Shown here piece by piece: positions 57,684 to 64,000 of a DNA stretch of 64,000 nucleotides. This DNA comes from Providencia rustigianii DSM 4541. Its GTDB lineage: Bacteria; Pseudomonadota; Gammaproteobacteria; Enterobacterales; Enterobacteriaceae. The number at the start of each line of letters is the position of its first letter. Position 1 is the first letter of the stretch. Where the stretch lies: assembly GCF_000156395.1 (NCBI RefSeq), contig NZ_GG703819.1, positions 224,940 to 288,939 on the forward strand, read 5' to 3'. The translations under genes and the position numbers were made by a program. The notes beneath the pieces are model-generated. The model had not been told where the DNA came from, did no database searches, and saw only the letters and a program-made list of their open reading frames with translations.

Positions 57684-58613
57684 TTAATGTAAGCAATACT
57701 CATCGTAAGGATCTAAATGGGTCATTACATCAAGTATTTGCGGGTTTTTCATCAGCTGTTTACGAACATTTACTGCTATATCATGCCCTTCAAGGATTGT
57801 CATCTGAGCATCTAATTCTAAATGGACATCGACTAATAAGAAATCACCCGATTTACGCGTTTTTAAATCATGGAATCCTTTTATTTCTTTTACACTTCTA
57901 ATCACATTACTAATCTGTTCTAGGGTTTCTTCATCGGCTCCTTTATCCATTAAATCTTGCATGGATTGATAGGTAAATTTATACCCCATACGAAAAACAA
58001 ATGTCCCTACAATTAAAGCGGCAATGGGATCTAAAATACGAATTCCACATAAACTCCCGACAATACCAATAGCAACCACTAATGAAGAGGCTGCATCAGA
58101 ACGAGCATGCCAAGCATTTGCGACTAACATGCTTGAATTGACTTTATTTGCTACATGCAACATATAACGGAACAGCCCTTCCTTAGCGACCAATGCCGTT
58201 AATGCAGCAACTAACGCAGCCGTATGAACTTCAGGTATCAATTCAGGATGCAACATTTTATCAACTGCTGACCATCCCATACCAACACCAACAATCAACA
58301 AAATGATTCCTAAGATAAGGGAAGCACCATTCTCATAACGAAAGTGGCCATAAGGATGGTCTGCATCAGGTTTTTTATGACTCTTTTTATTCGCAATAAG
58401 AACAACAAAGTCTGCAACCAAATCAGATAACGTATGAATACCATCAGCAATTAAACCCGATGAATGAGAGAATATGCCAACAATAATCTGCCAAATAGAC
58501 AAAAGTGAATTAACGGCAACACTAACGAGTGTACTTTTTTTAGCCGCATTGAATTTATTTTGTAATAACTCTAAATCGCTTTCCCCACTATTTGGGGTTT
58601 TATGTTTATGCAT
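57684..58613 (-). CDS. Cation diffusion facilitator family transporter
   Basis: 309-residue inner-membrane metal efflux protein with six transmembrane segments (about 28-215) and a C-terminal cytosolic domain. The metal-site motifs are GLIADGIHTLSD (TM2) and NAWHARSDAASS (TM5). The Asp/His pattern is of the ZT-dimer type used for Zn, Fe or Mn. An imperfect Fur-like site lies about 140 bases upstream. Metal specificity cannot be read from the sequence. Confidence 0.92.
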   Translation of the reverse strand: MHKHKTPNSGESDLELLQNKFNAAKKSTLVSVAVNSLLSIWQIIVGIFSHSSGLIADGIHTLSDLVADFVVLIANKKSHKKPDADHPYGHFRYENGASLILGIILLIVGVGMGWSAVDKMLHPELIPEVHTAALVAALTALVAKEGLFRYMLHVANKVNSSMLVANAWHARSDAASSLVVAIGIVGSLCGIRILDPIAALIVGTFVFRMGYKFTYQSMQDLMDKGADEETLEQISNVIRSVKEIKGFHDLKTRKSGDFLLVDVHLELDAQMTILEGHDIAVNVRKQLMKNPQILDVMTHLDPYDEYCLH

Positions 58614-58974
58614 AAAAAATGCTCTTAATGAAAAACAAAATAATTATCATTTAAATATTATTTATTTTCAATGACTTAATTGAATTTAAAATATTCTCAT
58701 ATTATTTGTTAAATGTCTCAATATAAATTGTAAATAATTGATTTCATTGATTGATAATGATTATTCTTTATCTTTCATGTCTAGAATAAAATAGATCTAT
58801 TGGTAATATGCTAACTGAGTATCAGTTTTTTACTAGCTATATAATTTATAATATATTTATCTCTGTTAGTTATAGATAAATTCAAACGTTAATTATCAGG
58901 AATAGATAAATAACACATAATCCACTAGATTATAACTATACAATAAAATTTAAATAACATATAAAGAGGTAGCT
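58614..58974. other. Divergent intergenic region, CDF gene and uspF
   Basis: AT-rich. Contains GATAATGATTATTCTTTATC (58753-58772), similar to a Fur box, and the promoters of both neighbours. No ORF. Confidence 0.5.
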
Positions 58975-59412
58975 ATGTATAAAAAAATATTGGTTCCTAT
59001 TGATTTGTTAGAGGATGATTTAAATGAAAAAATCATCAGCCATGTAGAAAGCTTGGCTAAACTTGGAACACCTGAAATTCATTTTCTATCTGTGCTACCC
59101 AGTGTAGAACTGTTTTTTGGTATTGAGGTTGCCATATTGCCTGAAAGCCATAAAAACTCAGCAGAGCGCGCAGCATTAGCCATGAAAGCTCTTGAGGAAG
59201 TACTCAAGGATATCAAAATCGCAGACAAACAGATTAACTGCAAAATTAGCATTGGTTCAGCAAAAGATGAGATTCTGGATTATGCAGAAGAGATTAATGC
59301 AGATTTAATTGTTGTTGGCTCACATCACCCAAGTACATCTACCTATTTATTAGGTTCAACAGCATCCGCAATTGTCCGTCACGCTAAAACTTCTGTCTTT
59401 GTAGTTCGATAA
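58975..59412 (+). CDS. uspF: Universal stress protein UspF/UspG-like
   Basis: 145-residue single-domain universal stress protein. ATP-binding pattern: KKILVPIDL near the start and GSHHPSTSTYLLGSTASAIV near the end (Gly-2x-Gly-9x-Gly-Ser type). Ends KTSVFVVR as the family does. AAGAGG upstream. Monocistronic, followed by a strong hairpin. Confidence 0.9.
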   Translation: MYKKILVPIDLLEDDLNEKIISHVESLAKLGTPEIHFLSVLPSVELFFGIEVAILPESHKNSAERAALAMKALEEVLKDIKIADKQINCKISIGSAKDEILDYAEEINADLIVVGSHHPSTSTYLLGSTASAIVRHAKTSVFVVR

Positions 59413-59442
59413 AACTGAGTTTTTAGATTATTTTTTATATGA

Positions 59443-59479
59443 AAATGCCGCACCCCATATGAATCGGAGCTGCGGCATT
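59443..59479. terminator. Bidirectional terminator between uspF and eco
   Basis: AATGCCGCA pairs perfectly with TGCGGCATT across an 18-base loop, between two converging genes. Confidence 0.75.
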
Positions 59480-59486
59480 CTCCCCG

Positions 59487-59963
59487 CTATTTCTTAACTG
59501 AATCCATTAATTTTTCATCAGTAGACCAAATTTTATATTTTACTTCCATATCAGATGGCGCATAAACCACAATAGGTAGCTTACTGTTATAACGAACAAA
59601 AGCATCATCACCTAACTGGGTACTAATAAAGCGATCTTTTGCCGGCTCGGAACAGCCCATCATCGTTGATGCAGGACCTTTCACATCATCTAATTTATAA
59701 TAGCTATATCCCCAACCCTCTAATGTTTTTTCTTCTAGGTCACCCATGAACCATTGGCGGTTACAATCTGCCTTCATTGTTTTACCGATCACTAACTCAA
59801 CCATATAGTTGTATTCATTTTGCTGAGCTTTCAGATCAATAACATGACGAGTCATACCAGATTCAGCTTTTGGATACGGCGCGATCTTTCCTAAATCCTC
59901 AGTCGCAACTGCACAAGATGAGACAGCTACCGCAGCCATTACAGATAAAATCGCCTTTTTCAT
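59487..59963 (-). CDS. eco: Ecotin, periplasmic serine protease inhibitor
   Basis: 158-residue precursor with a signal peptide (MKKAILSVMAAVAVSSCAVA). The family body includes LGKIAPYPKAESGMTRHVID, VELVIGKTMKADCNRQWFMG, the reactive loop with Met at P1 (STMMGCSEP) and the Cys pair closing it. It inhibits trypsin- and elastase-like proteases as a dimer. AGGAA precedes two adjacent ATG codons (59966 and 59963); the second is spaced better. Confidence 0.95.
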   Translation of the reverse strand: MKKAILSVMAAVAVSSCAVATEDLGKIAPYPKAESGMTRHVIDLKAQQNEYNYMVELVIGKTMKADCNRQWFMGDLEEKTLEGWGYSYYKLDDVKGPASTMMGCSEPAKDRFISTQLGDDAFVRYNSKLPIVVYAPSDMEVKYKIWSTDEKLMDSVKK

Positions 59964-60229
59964 CATAAAATTCCTATTTTAAAAAATAAATCCGCATTAA
60001 AAACCATGTTTAATTACATAATAAGTTAGATTAACCAGCTTAATCACTATAGATGATTCTTAATTACAAAAATATAGATAATTCGATATCACCCCTGTAA
60101 TCATACTTAATTTTAGTATAGGGATCATAAAATTAATAAAAATTATGTAAATTTCCTTTTTTCATAATGTACATAAAACAATCAGCGATTATACTGAAAG
60201 TGAGGCTTAATACATTCTGAGGAGGTAGT

Positions 60230-60442
60230 ATGTTATCTGCAGATCAAGATTTAGTTTCACAATTAATCGCAACTCATCCCCGCTTTCAGTCCCTTTATGA
60301 AAAGCACCATCAGCTTGATAAAGAAATTAGTAAACTTGAAGGGCCTTCTGGTGCAGGCTATAACGAACAAGTCGCTAAACTTAAAAAAGAAAAACTGCAT
60401 CTAAAAGATGAAATGCAAAGAATAATGCAAACAACTCGATAA
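60230..60442 (+). CDS. YdcH/DUF465 family protein
   Basis: 70-residue helical hairpin protein (LIATHPRFQSLYEKHHQLDK, ISKLEGP, VAKLKKEKLHLKDEMQRIM), matching DUF465 (YdcH-type). GAGGAGG ribosome site. Function unknown in this family. Confidence 0.88.
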   Translation: MLSADQDLVSQLIATHPRFQSLYEKHHQLDKEISKLEGPSGAGYNEQVAKLKKEKLHLKDEMQRIMQTTR

Positions 60443-60533
60443 GTAATTCACACATTGTTGCTCGCACTGACCTAATGGCATAAGAGCCCTTATGCCATTC
60501 TTGTCAATCATTAACCCTACCAATTTAAGATTA

Positions 60534-60558
60534 AAACATATATATTAAATGTATGTTT
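60534..60558 (+). promoter_or_regulatory. Putative NsrR-like operator before ygbA
   Basis: AAACATATATATTAAATGTA plus TGTTT is an interrupted palindrome with AAACAT/ATGTTT arms. It is similar in shape to NsrR sites (two 11-base arms around one base). ygbA is a known NsrR target in E. coli. Confidence 0.5.
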
Positions 60559-60581
60559 TAGATAACTGATTCGGGGTAGTT

Positions 60582-60932
60582 ATGGCGGGAAAGCGAATAA
60601 GTCGTGAAATTAAAACGATTGATAAAATGATACAAATCTACCAAAAATCTCATCCTGCCCCAGAGGAAGATCCAGAGTATTATCAAAAAATTTTCAAGTA
60701 TGCTATTAATCGCCTAGAAAAGTGTCGTTATGGTGAATCAAAACCCGCATGTAAACAATGCCCGATTCATTGCTACCAACCTAAAATGCGTAATGAGATG
60801 AAACTAATCATGCGCTGGGCTGGTCCTAAAATGCTTTATCACCACCCTATTCTCGCTATTCGTCACCTTCTCGACGATAGAAAGCCGGTTCCTGAATTAC
60901 CCAATAAATCTCGGCAATCATCTAATAAATAA
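60582..60932 (+). CDS. ygbA: YgbA-family protein (nitrous oxide-stimulated promoter family)
   Basis: 116 residues with the family Cys cluster (CRYGESKPACKQCPIHCY) that could bind a metal or Fe-S centre, followed by RNEMKLIMRWAGPKMLYHH and ILAIRHLLDDRKPVPELP. Close to E. coli YgbA, a nitrosative-stress gene. Monocistronic with an NsrR-like palindrome 25 bases upstream. Confidence 0.9.
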   Translation: MAGKRISREIKTIDKMIQIYQKSHPAPEEDPEYYQKIFKYAINRLEKCRYGESKPACKQCPIHCYQPKMRNEMKLIMRWAGPKMLYHHPILAIRHLLDDRKPVPELPNKSRQSSNK

Positions 60933-61658
60933 AAATTTGCTTTTATCATCCATAAATATAGAGCGTTGTTAGACTCTAATTTTGATTTTTTTGAAAAAAC
61001 CTAAAGTGACGCTTATATAAAAAATAGTAACCTTAAATAACTAATTACTAAAATCCATGTTTTAAGTATCACGATTCGATATTCCAATAGCCAAACAAAG
61101 TCAATAATGAGATTCAAATCTCATAAATAGCCTAAAAAAGCCCATTATCAATTAATATAATTAATCGAAATGAATCATTAAATTAATTAATTATGAAACT
61201 AACTTAATGATTCATTAGTTATATTTATATATACTATGTTTAACGAATGTAATGACAATGATTTATATAGCAATAATTGATTATAATAAGCTAAAAAAGA
61301 TACATTATCTTTATCGGGTAAAAAAATAGTAAATAAACGCCAAAAAACAATAATTATAAAATACCAAATAAATCAATTTAAACAGATTATTAAACTGAAT
61401 TATTAATAATTATCGGAATTATAAAATAAAACGCCAAAAGAAAAGATCGTATTTTCCGATTTAATTGCGGAAACAGATCGAAAAAACCATGTTTTGAAAT
61501 ATTTATTAACATTTAAATTTACAATATGACAAAAACGTAACCTTTTATATAATTTCAATTACTAGAGTAATCATGATTTTTTATATCAATAAAATTGCAA
61601 ATGCTGACATTTGATTTCGATGATTACTTTTGGAATTGATATTAATAAAGGTACTAAT
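60933..61658. other. Gene-free AT-rich region upstream of the AraC gene
   Basis: About 720 bases of very AT-rich DNA without an ORF, with the look of an H-NS-silenced regulatory region. No specific site was identified. Confidence 0.45.
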
Positions 61659-62480
61659 ATGAACAACAATATCAAACTCGGCCAACAAGTGATAAAAAAG
61701 GTACGTATCGATAAAAGCAATCCTCATGCGATACTCGACCTGACCACAAAAGGTCTTATCATCATTGAAAAAGGCTCAGTCTTATTAGAAACTCCTGCGG
61801 CAAAGACAACTTTGCATCAAGGAGATATTCTATATCATAAACAAGGCTCCTACTCTTTTCAGAGTGAAGACTCTAATACTGATGGTGAATTTTTATGGAT
61901 AGCGTTAGATGATAAATTTTTACGTGAGTATTTATCTCTCTATGGAGAACAACTCAGTGAGATTGAACGCTCAGATAATACTTCAAACGACATTATTAAA
62001 TTTACTAGTAATACATTTATAGAACAGATAAGAGATAGCTTGGATTCATTTATTCAATCTCAGTTTCCTGAGATGATACTAAAACTCAGAATCAACGAAT
62101 TATTGCTTCTTTTATCTTATAGTGAGCAAGGTGCAACACTGTTATCAAACTTACGCCAATTAAGTAATCGCCAAGCTGAGCGGCTTCAGACTTTTATGGA
62201 AAACAATTATTTAAAGGAATGGAAATTAAATGAATTTGCTAAAACATTTGGTATGGGGTTGACCACATTTAAAGAGTTATTTCATACCGTTTATGCGACT
62301 TCACCACGTTCTTGGATCAGTGAAAAACGGATTATGTATGCCCATCAATTATTAATTAATACATCAATGAGTATTGTGGAAGTCTCTATGGAAGCGGGAT
62401 TTTCCAGTCAATCTTATTTTACTCAAAGCTATCACAAACGTTTCGGTTATACGCCTAGTCGGGTACGAAAAATATCTTAG
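61659..62480 (+). CDS. AraC-family transcriptional regulator
   Basis: 273 residues. The N-terminal cupin-like domain (about 1-110: LIIIEKGSVLLETPA, LHQGDILYHKQGSYSF) precedes a C-terminal double helix-turn-helix (about 175-273: LNEFAKTFGMGLTTFKELF and SIVEVSMEAGFSSQSYFTQS, then FGYTPSRVRK). The arrangement resembles type III secretion activators of the ExsA/InvF kind, but no such genes adjoin. The start at 61659 has AAAGG upstream. Target genes unknown. Confidence 0.88.
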   Translation: MNNNIKLGQQVIKKVRIDKSNPHAILDLTTKGLIIIEKGSVLLETPAAKTTLHQGDILYHKQGSYSFQSEDSNTDGEFLWIALDDKFLREYLSLYGEQLSEIERSDNTSNDIIKFTSNTFIEQIRDSLDSFIQSQFPEMILKLRINELLLLLSYSEQGATLLSNLRQLSNRQAERLQTFMENNYLKEWKLNEFAKTFGMGLTTFKELFHTVYATSPRSWISEKRIMYAHQLLINTSMSIVEVSMEAGFSSQSYFTQSYHKRFGYTPSRVRKIS

Positions 62481-62567
62481 CCATTCTATAGTCAATATAC
62501 CCTGTCAGTATAGAGTTAGAGTTTTAACTACACTGGCAGAAAGGTAAAATTTTATTTTTTCAAAAAT

Positions 62568-62601
62568 AAAAAAGAGCTTACTGATTAGGCAAGCCCTTCT
62601 T
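62568..62601 (-). terminator. Terminator after the FKBP-type gene
   Basis: On the minus strand AAGGGCTTGC pairs with GTAAGCTCTT (two mismatches) and is followed by TTTTTA. Confidence 0.75.
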
Positions 62602-62617
62602 TTCATACGTAAAATAA

Positions 62618-64000
62618 TTATTTTGCGCTTATAACTTTAAAATCAATTATGGACATTGAGTTTGGTGGAATTGTGCCAGGAACACCATCAACCCCATAAC
62701 CACCTTCAGGTTCAATATAAACTTTCACCATACCGCCAACACCAATTTTATCAACAAACATATTTAATGGCGGTGGTAACTGATTATAAGCTAAAACCAT
62801 TGGATTTTGTTCTGTATGCATGACAGTCACCTTACCATCCGTCAACTGCTCTCGCATGATAATTGTGATTTGTTTATCTGCTACATTAGAAATCGGTGCA
62901 CCTTTTTGTAAGACTTTATAATAAGTATGACTATCCAATTTACTGTATTTCTGCTGGTTAATGTCCTGTATTATTTTTTGATTACGTTTTGCATTCTCTT
63001 GAGCAACCGAATTTGTATCTTTCGCAGGGATCTTAATGATGCTTGGCGTTTTACCTGATGACTGTGCCTGATGTGTCTGAGCCGATTTGAGCGAGTCATT
63101 TTCCTTCCTTAACTGCATAACTCGCTGATTTAAATCTCTAATCTGAGATTTAAGCCCATCATCGGTAGAGAATGATTTTAATGAAACTAATTCATCTTCA
63201 GCTTTCTTCAAACTTTCTTTTGCCTTTGTTAGTTCTTTCTGAACCTTAGTATCGGCTAACACCTTGTCATCCAGCTGCTTTTTAAGCTTATCTAATTCTT
63301 GATTCTGTTTACCTGTATTTTCAGCCGTAAATTTTTGTGCTTCTAGCTTTAATTCATTAAGCTGTTTATTTGCGTCTAATAATCTCTGTTCAATATCTGA
63401 TTGTTGTTTATTACGATTAGCAAGATCAGTCTCAAGTTGAGATATTTGTTTTTCTTGATCTTTAGCTTGTGCAACTAACTTCGAATTTTGAGATTCGAGT
63501 TTTTTCTTATCTGATAACTGAGCGGTTAAAGCGTCCTTAATACCCTGCTTATCTGCACCAAGTTTAACTAATTCAGCTTCTCTTTGTTCCAATAAAGAAA
63601 TTTGCTTACTTAGGTCACTCGTTAAATCTTTAATTTGCTTATCACTAGCTTTCCCAACCAATGCCGTTTGTTTTTCCAAGTCTTTTTGTAATTTTTGTAC
63701 TTGAGAATTCGCTTGCTTCAATTGAGATTGAGTATCTATATAACTTTTCTCATTTGCCGCTAATTGCGTTTGCAATAAATCTTGCTGGTTTTGGCTATCA
63801 GTTAACTGTTTAGTGAGCCTTTCTTGATTATTTTTCTGCTCTACTTGTTGTTTTTTAGCAATAGCTAATTCAGTCTCTAAGTTACTTTTTTCCGATAATT
63901 GAGCAACCTGACTAGCGAGTTGTAACGCTAATTGCTGGTTTTTATCCGTCAATGTTTTAACTTGTTTGTCGCTGGTTTGCCCCAGTGAAGCCAGTTTCTG
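62618..64000 (-). CDS. Coiled-coil protein with C-terminal FKBP-type domain (5' end outside window)
   Basis: 460 residues are visible and the frame is open to the edge, so the start lies outside; the ATG at 63952 is internal. Residues from the edge to about 330 are Gln/Lys/Glu-rich heptads forming a long coiled coil with recurring LTSLG/SDKQIKDLT-like units. The last 110 residues are an FKBP-like prolyl isomerase region (VTVMHTEQNPMVLAYNQLPP, MVKVYIEPEGGYG, PGTIPPNSMSIIDFKV), with the GYG and IPPNS motifs typical of FkpA/FklB. Localisation cannot be told without the N-terminus. Confidence 0.82.
   Translation of the reverse strand, partial: QKLASLGQTSDKQVKTLTDKNQQLALQLASQVAQLSEKSNLETELAIAKKQQVEQKNNQERLTKQLTDSQNQQDLLQTQLAANEKSYIDTQSQLKQANSQVQKLQKDLEKQTALVGKASDKQIKDLTSDLSKQISLLEQREAELVKLGADKQGIKDALTAQLSDKKKLESQNSKLVAQAKDQEKQISQLETDLANRNKQQSDIEQRLLDANKQLNELKLEAQKFTAENTGKQNQELDKLKKQLDDKVLADTKVQKELTKAKESLKKAEDELVSLKSFSTDDGLKSQIRDLNQRVMQLRKENDSLKSAQTHQAQSSGKTPSIIKIPAKDTNSVAQENAKRNQKIIQDINQQKYSKLDSHTYYKVLQKGAPISNVADKQITIIMREQLTDGKVTVMHTEQNPMVLAYNQLPPPLNMFVDKIGVGGMVKVYIEPEGGYGVDGVPGTIPPNSMSIIDFKVISAK

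Overview
The window looks like the chromosome of a Morganellaceae enterobacterium, most likely Providencia. It is AT-rich, with long gene-free AT stretches. It carries three MrpJ-type fimbria/motility regulators, a type 3 (mrk) fimbrial operon, an ecp (common pilus) operon, a catB-type acetyltransferase relic, and enterobacterial core genes (dbpA, galM, zinT, rpmE2, ygbA, ecotin, prp and hem/hmu loci). No rRNA or tRNA gene was seen.

Layout. 1-2800: a partial IS110 transposase, a scar of IS3 and IS110 fragments, and two small frameshifted genes. 2960-8911: an MrpJ-like regulator convergent with a complete mrkABCDF operon. 8912-16800: a gene-free AT-rich block, then an insertion graveyard. It holds an IS2-like element with a 5-bp target duplication, two copies of a decayed IS3-family element, a DUF523-DUF1722 protein, a tyrosine integrase fragment, a second MrpJ-like regulator, a truncated catB pseudogene and a broken IS1-like element. 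16800-20800: ISKra4-like and resolvase fragments beside a GC-richer formaldehyde detoxification operon (frmR-frmA-VOC-frmB), with another resolvase tail after it. 20770-24800: an IS5-family element, an hdeA pseudogene, a glycerate kinase fragment, a second IS1-like element and a galD/ybhH-type tautomerase with its divergent LysR regulator.

26203-34393: a GIY-YIG-like protein of unknown role, then a complete ecpABCDE operon. It lacks the usual EcpR regulator and instead has a third MrpJ-like regulator upstream. 35278-37645: a Zur-type operon (rpmE2, a strongly diverged rpmJ2, zinT), a YjbR-family protein, a 38-residue zinc-ribbon peptide and a CspA-family protein. 38063-45515: a periplasmic isoaspartyl peptidase and a Fur-regulated heme uptake locus (hemP, receptor, hmuSTUV).

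45902-64000 is ordinary chromosome: an orphan TupA-like ATP-grasp protein, an MFS transporter, prpR with a divergent sigma-54 prpBCD operon (no prpE adjacent), and a HigB-like toxin with a partner lacking the usual helix-turn-helix. Then come dbpA, a galM homologue with an altered catalytic position, a CDF cation transporter, uspF, ecotin, ydcH and ygbA homologues, an AraC regulator and a coiled-coil FKBP-type protein running off the end.

Functional themes are surface attachment (two complete chaperone-usher systems, each near an MrpJ-like switch), metal and heme acquisition under Fur and Zur, propionate use, and an imported formaldehyde detoxification module in a region eroded by insertion sequences. 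Several decayed genes carry Trp TGG to TGA changes. I read these as pseudogene decay, not recoding, because TGA ends intact genes nearby.
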